From: Glandiceps talaboti
Lineage: Eukaryota > Hemichordata > Enteropneusta > Spengelidae
NCBI RefSeq assembly: GCF_964340395.1
Contig: NC_135552.1
Location: 2,573,017-2,637,016, forward strand
Direction: 5' to 3'
DNA length: 64,000 bases
Under the pieces are notes generated by a model. The model saw only the letters and a program-made list of their open reading frames with translations, searched no databases and was not told the origin of the DNA. The position numbers and the translations under genes were made by a program. Shown in pieces: positions 35,601 through 44,075 of the stretch; position 1 is the first letter of the stretch, and each line of letters opens with the position of its first letter.

Positions 35601-38600
35601 GCTATGAGAGAATTCCAGCCTTAGTAAGATGTAGTAATCTACGTAGTATTCGTGGTGATAATTACTGTGCTATCAGAGCAGCTTTGTACCAAGCCTTACT
35701 TAATAATAATATGAATATCACCCTAGGAGAGGATCTTAAAGATATCTCTGAGGTGAGTGAACCAAGATTTTGTATTGGATATTTGTAGTGTGTTCCAGAT
35801 GTGTTACAAGTTTGGTTATGTCTGCTAATTCAAATATACCTTATTCAGAGCAATATTAAATGGCTGTAGAATAAAATACAGGTACTTTTTTTACAACTTT
35901 AGTGTGATTAATAAATGCATCATTTAAAAAATGGAGAATAAGGTCATTACATGACATTACTTCTGATGACAATAATTGTTGTCATGTTAGCATTGCCATA
36001 GATTTGGCAGCAGCAACTACATGTATGGTAGAGTCTTGGCTTACATTTCATAGTTCATTTTGGCTGAAAGCAGACATCAGCAAATGTTATTGTTATAAAA
36101 CGTTGATATTTCACGTAAACTTAACAATATACTCTTTGCAACTTTTTCAAAAGAGTGACAAATCAAAAATAGCCAATGGTATATGATATAACATTAATTA
36201 AAATAATCTCTTCATATTAATAAATGGTTTTAAAAATAAAATGAAAAGACATTTTATTTGAAATTATATGGTGAGACAGACTGAGAGAGAAAAGATGGAA
36301 GTCCTTGATGATAAGAATGGCTGTAGTAATGACTACCATATGAGGTGATACCTCAACACTATCTTATCTATCAATCTATATAGTCTGTGTATTAAAGCCA
36401 ACCTACTTGTAGCTGTGCCTCACTGTCTGGAAATTCCACAAAAGTGTATGACTCCCATCTCTATTATTAGACATCACTTTGATTGTTTTGGGTTTTGTAT
36501 GCTGACACTATATGTAATGAATGGTATTTATCCCTAATCAGTTCTTCTTTTCTCACCAAACTCTTACTAGTGAGTGATACATGTACTTATTCTTAAAAGG
36601 TCACGCAACTCAACAAAGTCCAAAAATAGATTTTTATAATCAAGAGCAATTAACAAAATGATTCATTAATTTCTCAGTTAAGTTGTTGCTAAATTGTTTT
36701 GTAATCTAATTTCATGAATTCCTCTTTCAGACATTTTCAAGGTTATTGCCCATTGCATAGATTTAAATAAATTATGCAAATCAGTACTCCATACATTTCA
36801 ATTATACTACACAGTATGACTTTGTATATATTTAGATCTTATGCCTGGGAAAATATGTTTGTTTTTCATCACAGACATTTGATATCAATTGCAAGTGGTG
36901 CAATATTTCTTCGATTTTTTTTGTCTTTTTTTGTATTCAAAACTCTGAGATTTTGGCTACATAGTTTATTATTTTTGTTATTATTTTCCTTTTATGTTTT
37001 GTACCATTAACAACTCCCCAGGATTTTGTTACATGTACTCAAATAAACGATACAAACCAAATGATATTGTCAAGCCAGAGTGTCACTACATGTATGTGGT
37101 TTGACATACAGGAGACCATGCAATGATATTGTCCAGCCAGAGTGTTACTATGTGGTTTGACATACTGGAAACCAATGACATTGTCAAGCCAGAGTGTCAT
37201 GACATTGTCAAGCCAGAGTGTCATGACATTGTCAAGCCAGAGTGTCAAATCTTTAGTTAATCCAAAACCTATATGTTCATGTCATTGTCAGTACATATCA
37301 AACTATGGACTAGGTCAATGTATCCAATAACTAAATAATAAAAAGAGGATGTGAAATCCCAAACGTAAACATTAGTTAACAGTAAAAAAGTAGTTTACAT
37401 TGTATCAACAAAGCAACAAATTGAACATAGTGAGATGATTTGTGATAGAATGTGATAGATGTGAAGCAACATTTATTTTCATTACGGGCCAGAGAGAAGA
37501 TGTTGAGTAGAACATTCTTAACAATAATAGTATTTCTGGAGAAACAAAATTCATTTCCATAAATGACCAGACAGAAAATGCTGAGTAAGGCTTTTTTGAG
37601 AATACTAGCAATAATTTCTACATTCAGTGTTAGTCATTGTAACCTTATATTTCAGTAAGCCATGACTCACAAGGGGAATTTTGTACTATTTAAAGATAAT
37701 GTATTCCTGAAACTGTCAACTGAAATAATCCCTTGCTTTCTCTGACACTTCAGGTTCCTGACTGGTTTTTGAGCAGTGGTTATGAATGGGTGAAGTCCTG
37801 GACATTTGCATGTCGCCTTCGTAATATCATAGATCCATTGGAAACAATGAAAAGATGCCTTGAAGCACTGCAGGAACAGGTAGGGTCATTACAATAGAGA
37901 TGTGTTAGTCATATCCTACCTTTGGGGCCATCCCTTGTAGAATAATGTCACCTTTGAACCTCTGTGGGATAATATAACCTATGACCTCTGGGGGATAATA
38001 TAACCTATGATCTCTGGGGGATAATATAACCTATGACCTCTGAGACATTAAAGCTGTAGTGTGATAGAGTTGTTAGTGTTTAAGGTGTTATTATACAAAG
38101 AGAAAGGTCCTGTTTTTGAATATTTTATTGTCATTTTGCAAATTATTTTGCAAATTTCAGGTGTCTCTCGTCCACTGTAATAAAATCAATACCTCTATAT
38201 GTACATTGTTTACATTTGTTCAAAAGTGTTGACAGAGCTTAATACAATTGTAGAAATTAGACTATTAAATATGTGAAATAAGTAGATCACTATAGACAGT
38301 GTACAGCAGTAGACATTGTACAGCTAGTCTAGTTCCTATTAGATCACTATAGACAGTGTACAGCAGTAGACATTATACAGCTAGTCTAGTTCCTAGTAGA
38401 TCACTATAGACAGTGTACAGCAGTAGACATTATACAGCTAATCTAGTTCCTAGTAGATCACTATAGACAGTGTACAGCAGTAGATGTTATATAGCTAGTC
38501 TAGTTCAGAGTAGATCACTTTAGACAGTGTACAGCAGTAGACATTATACAGCTAGTCTAGTTCAGAGTAGATCACTATAGATAGTGTACAGCAGTAGACA

Positions 38601-41600
38601 TTACACAGCTAGTCTAGTTCCTAGTAGATCACTATAGACAGTGTACAGCAGTAGACATTATATAGCTAGTCTAGTTCCTAGTAGATCACTATAGACAGTG
38701 TACAGCAGTAGACATTATACAGCTAATCTAGTTCCTAGTAGATCACTATAGAGAGTGTACAGCAGTAGACATTATACAGCTAGTCTAGTTCCTAGTAGAT
38801 CACTATAGACAGTGTACAGCAGTAGACATTATACAGCTAGTCTAGTTCCTAGTACATGTAGATCACTATAGACAGTGTACAGCAGTAGACATAACACTGC
38901 TAGTCTAGTTCAGAGTAGATCACTATAGACAGTGTAGAGCAGTAGACATTATACAGCTAGTCTAGTTCCTAGTAGATCACTATAGACAGTGTACAGCAGT
39001 AGACATTATACAGCTAGTCTAGTTCAGAGTAGATCACTATAGACAGTGTACAGCAGTAGACATTGAACACATATTGCCTGGCCTATATTTGGGCTATAGC
39101 ACCCGTTTATTACACCCGAGGGACTGTGAGTTACCAGAATCACATGCTATTTCCCGAGGCCGAGGCTGTAGCCCGAATATAGGCCAGGCAATATGTGTTT
39201 TATGATATACCTCATGAAAACTTGCCCTCTTCTCTTGAGGTTGGCAGACAACATCGTTCAAAGCTGCCATTTTGACCTGCTGTGAACTCGCGATGGTCAC
39301 GTGACCATGTAATAGTTGATGGAACTATTTCCCTTGGGAAATAGTCATTCTATTTTCCTATCACGTGACTGATTCTAGCGAATCATGGCACAGCATTATC
39401 ACTAGGTATATTATAATATACAGCTAGTCTAGTTCAGAGTAGATCACTATAGACAGTGTAGAGCAGTAGACATTATACAGCTAGTCTAGTTCCTAGTAGA
39501 TCACTATAGACAGTGTAGAGCAGTAGACATTATACAGCTAGTCTAGTTCCTAGTAGATCACTATAGACAGTGTACAGCAGTAGACATTACACTGCTAGTC
39601 TAGTTCCTATTAGATCACTATAGGCAGTGTACAGAAGTAGACATTACCCTGCTACATGTAGTCTAGTTCCTATACGGTATTGTTACCATTTACACCTCCA
39701 CTCATTTCGTGAGAGACCAGGTTGGCATTCAGACTACTACACTGCCAACAACCTTGTATAGGGATTTACGTGACTGAGTATTTGTACAATTGGAGCTATG
39801 TATTATAACCTTGCATAGTGTACATACAGTAACAGGAAAGTGTGACAATGTATATTACTAAGATAAGGTTACCCAATCATGGGTGACGTGAGTGACTACA
39901 TGTAGATATTTGCTGACAATTCTTTCTCATTGAAGAAAGTAGTGTTTTTTATAAAGGCCCAACACAAATAATTTATTGATATTAGCAAAAGTGAGATATA
40001 TTTTTAGTTTCTTTGTACTGCCTGTATAGGGACTTACGGCCTCTGGAACTTGTTTTTGAAAAATCTGAGTCCTTTTGTTGTTAACCTGTGTGCAATGTTA
40101 AGCCTTGAATGTATGATAACTGTTGGTGGGGATGGGGATGTTAGTGGGGTAAGGTGAGAAAGTATGTATTCCCCAAGCTTTCATTTGGGAATTCCCCAAC
40201 ACAGTTGCCTTTATGTTCAAAAGTAGAGGAAACTGTAAGTGTTATCAGATTTTCCCTACTCTTTGGTGGGTTTTAATCTTTTCCTACTGGGGGTGGGGGT
40301 TTTAATCTTTTCCCTACTAGGGGTGGGTTTTTTAATCTTTTCACTACTAGCGGTGGGGGTTTTAATCTTTTCACTACTAGGGGTGGGTTTTTTAATCTTT
40401 TCACTACTAGGGGTGGGGGGCTTTAATCTTTTCACTACTAGGGGTGGGGGGCTTTAATCTTTTCACTACTAGGGGTGGGTTTTTTAATCTTTTCACTACT
40501 AGGGGTGGGTTTTTTAATCTTTTCACTACTAGGGGTGGGGGTTTTAATCTTTTCACTACTAGGGGTGGGGAATTTGTTTCAACACAAAAAGCTACAAGTT
40601 GAGCAAAAACAGGATTAATCTTAGAAAGTCACTCATGGGTTCCAGGCCAGAGAACTTTGCCATGCATGTGGTTCCTGTCAAAGATAATTGCCATAAAGAT
40701 GTGTACTACAATTGTACAATTTGAATACAACTGATACAAAGTTGAAATAAGTACTTGAATGAAGAATTAAGGAATATATCCATTAGATGCAAACTGTAGA
40801 TTCATATACTACTAAATTCACATACAATTTTTGAATACTTTTTTTTTATTGAATTCTGTGGAGTTAGCGTGAAGTTTTTCAATAAACTAAACTAAACATT
40901 AAATTCTTATACACATACATTGTACATATTGCAAATCTAGGTGTACATGTATATATATGTGAAGCCCATAGAAATAATGTAAGGTGTATATATGTGAAGC
41001 CCATAGAAATAATGTAAGGTGTATGTGTGTGAAGCCCATAAAAATAATGTTAGGTGTATATGTGTAAAACCTATAGAAATAATGTAAGGTGTATATATGT
41101 GAATCCCATAGAAATAATGTAAGGTGTATATATGTGAATCCCATAGAAATAATGTTAGGTGTATATGTGTAAAACCTATAGAAATAATGTAAGGTGTATG
41201 TGAATCCCATAGAAATAATGTTAGGTGTATATGTGTGAAACCCATGGAAATATTGTAAGGTGTATATATGTGAAGCCCATAGAAATAATGTAAGGTGTAT
41301 ATGTGAAACCCATAGAAATAATGTAAGGTGTACATACATGTATGTGAAACCCATAGAAATAATGCAAGGTGTGTATATGTGAAACCCATAGAAAATATGC
41401 AATGTGTACATATATGTATGTGAAGCCCATAGAAATAATGTAAGGTGTGTATATGTGAAACCCATAGTGTAAGATGTGTACATTTTTTTGCATATGTGAA
41501 GCCCATAGAAATAATGTAAGCAAATGTAGGTGTATATATGTGATGCTCATAGAAATAATGTAAGTCAGAAATAGTGTGAAAATGTTGAAATGTGGTACTA

Positions 41601-44075
41601 CTGTTTGGGTAATATCAATTCCATAAGTTTTATATATATACATGTATATGATACACCCAGATTCCTTATATATACATGTATTTGTGTATTATTTATAAAA
41701 GGTGCATATATCACACCACTGTTCACATTAGCTTGAAGTTTAATCTGACTTGACTGTTTTCATCCAAGATTGAAGTCTGTAAGAACACCAACAGCTTTGA
41801 AGAGAGAGAACAGAAATTATTGCAAGTATTCAATCATTCAAATGCAGACCTTGATATCCAACTTGTGGAGGCAGTGAAATTGTTAATGTTATATAATGCT
41901 ATAAGACTGCATGAAGACAACATTACTGGCAAGGAGGTGAGATGTTTATTGGTGAATTTCAAGTGTATCACAGTTATATGTCAGTTTTATTTGTGTTGCA
42001 AATGTCATGCCTGATTTCAAAGTATTTCAATTTGTCATTACTGTGTGTGTGCATGCCATTAAACAACTCTAAGATACAAGGCTTAAAAATCTACACTACT
42101 ATCAATCAGTTTGGATCAATCTAAGTGAAATGTTCAGTGAATATTATTGTTGAAAACTATTGCAAAATCTAGATGTTGTGTTTTGTTGAATTTTAGTTGA
42201 GTTGGTTTTCAGCTACATATAGTTTTTGACTACATACATTTACATGTATTTAAGGAAACTAACAGAAAGTCATGTAATTCTACAGTTTTTGTCTCAAAGC
42301 TTAAAGCAATTTGTTGTTGATAACCAGATGGTTACTCCTGAAGACACAAATGTTGATATTTAAAAACTGACATTATGACGTCACTTCTAGTCAGCAGCCT
42401 GATAGGGTTGAACAGGATGACATATCTTACAGCTGAGGGCTGATTGCACAATATCACACAAACTCAATTTAGCCCCCCCCCCCCCCCCCCCCCCCCCATG
42501 AATGTTCACAATTGCAACATCGATACATTTATGTATAATGTCACCATGATGATGAAAATTATAGCAGTCATATCACTTCGATCAGTGCAATGTAAAAAAC
42601 ATAGTAAATACATTAAAATATTACAGAAACCCAGAACTACATATCATATTAGCAGTAAATATCAATAAACTTATCAACATTTCAGTAGTAATTTAAATAC
42701 AGAACCTGTTATCATTGAAGGTGTCAAAGTTTTCTAAATTTGGTTAGAAGTGCGTATAAAAGAAGCATGTAATTGCAAGAACAGCCTATGGCTCAACAAT
42801 TTATCAAGATTAAATATAGTCAATAATAATAATAATAATAATTATGAAGTTATCATGTTAACATCCCTTCTATATTGTGATGACCATCATGATACAAATC
42901 TAATATCAACTGTAGTAGGCAAAATTTGTCACCTTTTACATGTAAATAAAATGAAATGTCTTGTTAATGAGTACAAGGTTCTTACAATCACTAAATATGT
43001 TTTCCTAGCCAACAATACATACAATCTTTATGTAGTACTTGTACTAGTCCTTAGGTGATGAGTATTTCTGACAGAATGTAAACAATTAAAATATTGGGGA
43101 ATTATATAATCATATATCTACACAAGTAATTGGAAAGACTAATGGTGACTTTGTGACTAATGGTGACTTTGTGTAGTCATGTTGACTTTGTGACTAAATG
43201 GTGACTTTGTGTAGTCATGTTTGAAACACTGCAGAATGAATGACAGAGAATGACCATTAATAAAATCATTGTACTGAATCTTTCATTATCAATTTGCCAG
43301 GTGCCTGTATTTGTATGGTTACTGTATGCAAGAGACACATCAGAAACTCCCAAGAAGTTTATGTGGAATCACCTGAACACAGTGGGTGACTCTGGAGGCC
43401 TTGAACAGGTTGGTTGGTTTCTCTCATTCATTCTTTCCTTGTCAGAGCAATGTCTAATTGAAATTTGATTTCTCTACAAAAAATAGAAAAAAAAGTGTTC
43501 ATACCTTTTGCTAGCAGAAAAGTAAACAAAGTCATTTTGTAAACAATTGGTTAAAACACAAATGATTACAGGAGTGTACACAATATTGAATCTAATAGTA
43601 GGTGGGAGGCAATAGAAAGTGGTTTGAATAATTAAATTTCATCTAGCCACTCAGTATCCATACATATCTGTACTACTTCAAGCAATATGATAATTTACTC
43701 TTGATTATTCTTAGTTTTACATAATATTGCAAACTAGTAGATTCCATATGTTACCATAATTTTGATGAGGAACCCAAGTGAAATACTATCATATAATTTT
43801 AATCTAGGTAAATTTGAAAAACTCACCATCCAATGTATGATAATTATGTATATATTTGAACAAGTTAATATCTCTTTTATTTGGTGCTGTTTTTTCTATA
43901 GATTGAAATGTTCCTACTTGGCCACACTCTTGGTGTAACTCTTCAAGTTGTACGACCCTCACAAGTTGACAGAGTAGACTTCATTACATATTACCCTGAT
44001 GACCATGTTGGTGACTGGCCTAATATTAGTATGATAGCGGAAGACGACCGACATTACAATATTGCCATGAAGTGA
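21757..44075 (+). CDS. OTULIN: OTULIN homologue: linear (Met1)-linkage deubiquitinase with long N-terminal extension (whole gene, 7 coding exons)
   Basis: Coding exons are 21757-23644, 33245-33387, 35600-35752, 37754-37879, 41769-41936, 43301-43408 and 43902-44075, joined by GT-AG introns, giving 919 residues. OTULIN cleaves Met1-linked ubiquitin chains made by the LUBAC ligase and restrains NF-kB and cell-death signalling in the cytosol. The catalytic region is clear: SIRGDNYCAIRAALYQAL with nucleophile C700 and D697, and the end motif IAEDDRHYNIAMK with H913 and N915. Also present are EREWKGQTVN, LVEAVKLLMLYNAIRLHED and GDSGGLEQIEMFLLGHTLGV. Human OTULIN has about 350 residues; here about 650 residues precede the OTU core. 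This region is Ser/Lys-rich and probably disordered, with MGTSQSKP at the start, a basic patch (42-55), LIR-like motifs and LDIYSAGA (607-614) resembling the PUB-binding PIM. The C-terminal ETSL PDZ ligand of the human protein is absent. Confidence 0.9.
23697..24062. repeat. 26-base minisatellite, about 14 copies, in OTULIN intron 1
   Basis: Unit TTCACAGGGTATTGCAGTTT + GATAGG. It begins only about 50 bases after the exon 1 donor. No spacers. Confidence 0.95.
24448..25251 (+). mobile_element. Pearl/Helentron-like element, copy 2 (internally shortened)
   Basis: Starts with the same GC-rich hairpin and CCGT patch as copy 1 and carries about three to four of the 150-base core units. It then jumps from a core unit (about 25093) to the 'cacaacatgagtaggcatgt' part, ending with the GTCATT-ctc-AATGAC hairpin before 25251. 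Lies in OTULIN intron 1, same orientation as the gene. Confidence 0.65.
25252..25616. other. Unique intron 1 segment
   Basis: No coding or repeat similarity recognised; includes a short GC-rich stretch with several CCGG/GCCGACC motifs near 25540-25590. Confidence 0.4.
25617..26727. repeat. (TAGTC)n pentanucleotide array, 1.1 kb
   Basis: TAGTC units with CTATAG, GGTC and TTGG variants. The left half is rich in CTATAG, the right half in CTGGT. It is the inverted counterpart of the GACTA array at 20936-21364. In OTULIN intron 1. Confidence 0.95.
26934..27352. repeat. 54-base minisatellite, about 7.5 copies
   Basis: Unit begins CACCACCCATAACAACAACA and ends with GAATTGACCCACT. Because 54 is divisible by three, an 18-residue repeat stays open in more than one frame. 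It lies inside OTULIN intron 1 and is not coding. Confidence 0.93.
27353..28133. other. Intron 1 sequence, nothing recognised
   Basis: AT-rich sequence with many ACATGTA words but no array, inverted repeat or coding signal. Confidence 0.4.
28134..28230. repeat. Cluster of adjacent palindromes
   Basis: A 36-base interrupted palindrome (CCTAGTGCTAGGATGTGG / CCACATCCTAGTGCTAGG, 16 of 18 paired) is centred near 28183/28184. GAAGAATTCTTC and GCTCTTAAGAGC follow directly. Lies just left of the SINE tail. Confidence 0.6.
28314..28690 (-). mobile_element. tRNA-derived SINE, full-length-looking copy
   Basis: Read on the minus strand, the head has a tRNA-like promoter: box A tggctagcgtg (28654-28664) and box B ggttcgagccc (28618-28628). 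A body follows that ends in 'aaagcgctttgagcacggag' and the unit 'gcgctatataagaaacc', then a (ATT)n tail at about 28314-28333. Two further copies are at 55655-55935 (minus) and 61078-61408 (plus). Confidence 0.8.
28691..29620. other. Intron 1 sequence, nothing recognised
   Basis: AT-rich with A and T runs, no coding signal or array. Confidence 0.4.
29624..31313. repeat. 29-base minisatellite, about 58 copies
   Basis: Unit AGTACATTTTGTATATAGAA + GTAATGGGT. The array is 1.69 kb and remarkably homogeneous, with scattered G-to-A and T-to-C variants and one 7-base insertion near 30191. The minus strand is open in all three frames, because one unit has no stop in any frame and 29 is not a multiple of three, so frames cycle. 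In OTULIN intron 1; not coding. Confidence 0.95.
31314..32680. other. Intron 1 sequence, nothing recognised
   Basis: AT-rich unique sequence without coding or repeat signal. Confidence 0.4.
32681..32906. repeat. 35-base minisatellite, about 6.5 copies
   Basis: Unit GTGTGTATTTGTCATGTCAA + TTAGATTAGGGTACA. Near-perfect copies, about 340 bases before OTULIN exon 2. Confidence 0.93.
33245..33387 (+). CDS. OTULIN: OTULIN coding exon 2
   Basis: 143 bases, phase 1 in, phase 0 out. Encodes PHNTNPYLLRKQ, then YAEREWKGQTVNARTMRK, which matches the EWRGNT segment ahead of the OTU core in vertebrate OTULIN. The acceptor is tandem (TTAGCAG): use of the second AG at 33247 would drop one alanine. Donor GTCAGT at 33388. 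Confidence 0.85.
33480..34772. repeat. 18-base minisatellite, about 60-65 copies, in OTULIN intron 2
   Basis: Unit GAGGTCAGTGTTAATGAT with GCT, GGG and AAT variants, starting about 95 bases after exon 2. Variants form higher-order blocks that repeat (compare 34021-34140 with 34381-34500). Open frames on both strands arise because 18 is divisible by three. An unrelated segment interrupts it at about 33532-33700. Confidence 0.95.
33532..33700 (-). mobile_element. Insertion with retroelement-like 3' tail inside the 18-base array
   Basis: The stretch begins with about nine ATT units followed by 'ataaaatatctttattcagg'. Read on the minus strand this is a 3' end with a TTTATTCA-type signal and an (AAT)n tail, typical of LINE or SINE insertions. 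The remaining 130 bases match no other part of the window. No clear target-site duplication, because both flanks are the array. Confidence 0.45.
34773..35599. other. OTULIN intron 2, right part
   Basis: Unique AT-rich sequence. A segment 'ttaggtccacaaactcacc' is duplicated near 35217 and 35252. No coding signal before exon 3. Confidence 0.45.
35600..35752 (+). CDS. OTULIN: OTULIN coding exon 3 (catalytic cysteine)
   Basis: 153 bases, phase 0 on both sides, acceptor TTTCAG at 35599, donor GTGAGT at 35753. Encodes GYERIPALVRCSNLRSIR, then GDNYCAIRAALYQALL: the oxyanion/catalytic loop with D697 and nucleophile C700. Confidence 0.92.
35753..37753. other. OTULIN intron 3
   Basis: AT-rich intron. 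At about 37070-37250 a 24-base unit (GACATTGTCAAGCCAGAGTGTCAT) recurs, three copies perfectly in tandem from about 37170 and two diverged ones to the left. Otherwise nothing recognised. Confidence 0.6.
37754..37879 (+). CDS. OTULIN: OTULIN coding exon 4
   Basis: 126 bases, phase 0. Acceptor CTTCAG at 37753, donor GTAGGG at 37880. Encodes VPDWFLSSGYEWVKSWTFAC and then LRNIIDPLETMKRCLEALQ, matching the YNWIKQWK helix region of OTULIN. Confidence 0.88.
37880..38279. other. OTULIN intron 4, left part
   Basis: A short tandem repeat of about 26 bases (ataatataacctatgacctc) has three to four copies near 37965-38045. Nothing else. Confidence 0.5.
38280..39672. repeat. 57-base minisatellite, about 18 copies, split by an insertion
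   Basis: Unit begins AGTAGATCACTATAGACAGT and continues with 'gtacagcagtagacattata' and 'cagctagtctagttcct'. About 14 copies lie left of 39063 and four right of 39419. Variants alternate between 'ttcctagt' and 'ttcagagt'. Confidence 0.93.
39064..39418. mobile_element. Foldback element inserted in the 57-base array
   Basis: A 355-base non-array segment. Its left part forms a long hairpin: aacacatattgcctggccta (39067 on) pairs with taggccaggcaatatgtgtt (about 39181-39200), the arms being about 35 bases. A second stem-loop, ACTATTTCCC-tt-GGGAAATAGT, lies near 39326. GC-richer than the surroundings, with two CACGTGA motifs. No coding capacity; boundaries are inferred from where the array stops and resumes. 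Confidence 0.6.
39663..39750. repeat. Dispersed fragment related to the 54.3-kb minisatellite unit
   Basis: Directly follows the 57-base array. Its first 44 bases (ctagttcctatacggtattg, then ttaccatttacacctccact) are the reverse complement of the unit at 54305-55395. The rest (gagagaccaggttggcattc) matches 9148-9225. Confidence 0.6.
39751..40235. other. Intron 4 sequence, nothing recognised
   Basis: Unique AT-rich sequence without a signal. Confidence 0.4.
40236..40570. repeat. 30-base minisatellite, about 11 copies
   Basis: Unit TTTAATCTTTTCACTACTAG + GGGTGGGTTT, with G-run length variation. The G-rich strand could form quadruplex-like structures. Confidence 0.93.
40955..41565. repeat. 35-base minisatellite, about 17 diverged copies
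   Basis: Unit GTAAGGTGTATATATGTGAA + GCCCATAGAAATAAT, with length changes at the TATA and GTGT parts. The minus-strand open frames across it are periodicity artefacts. Ends about 200 bases before exon 5. Confidence 0.92.
41769..41936 (+). CDS. OTULIN: OTULIN coding exon 5
   Basis: 168 bases, phase 0. Acceptor CCAAG at 41768, donor GTGAGA at 41937. Encodes the helical segment LVEAVKLLMLYNAIRLHED followed by NITGKE, a strong match to the LYEAVKFLMLNRAIELYND block of OTULIN. Confidence 0.9.
41937..43300. other. OTULIN intron 5
   Basis: Contains a 25-base poly-C at 42473-42497 and a short (AAT)n at about 42824-42842, possibly a retroelement tail. Direct repeats of 'ggtgactttgtg' lie near 43144-43212. 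No further exon signal. Confidence 0.55.
43301..43408 (+). CDS. OTULIN: OTULIN coding exon 6
   Basis: 108 bases, phase 0. Acceptor TGCCAG at 43300, donor GTTGGT at 43409. Encodes VPVFVWLLYARDTSETPKKF and then NHLNTVGDSGGLEQ, the conserved LLFARDTS and HLNQVG-GGLEQ strands of the OTU fold. Confidence 0.9.
43409..43901. other. OTULIN intron 6
   Basis: AT-rich intron with no repeat or coding signal. Confidence 0.55.
43902..44075 (+). CDS. OTULIN: OTULIN coding exon 7 (catalytic histidine and stop)
   Basis: 174 bases including TGA at 44073-44075; acceptor CTATAG at 43901. Encodes IEMFLLGHTLGVTLQVVR, VDFITYYPDD, DWPNISMIAEDDRHYNIAMK. H913 and N915 complete the triad, and D910 corresponds to the conserved Asp three residues before the histidine. 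The chain ends four residues after the conserved YNI, with no PDZ-binding tail. Confidence 0.92.
   Translation: MEMFLLGHTLGVTLQVVRPSQVDRVDFITYYPDDHVGDWPNISMIAEDDRHYNIAMK

Noticed and set aside
40899-41643. Overlapping minus-strand frames of 140-194 codons
   Set aside because: The 35-base minisatellite read in several frames; no domain, intron 4 of OTULIN.
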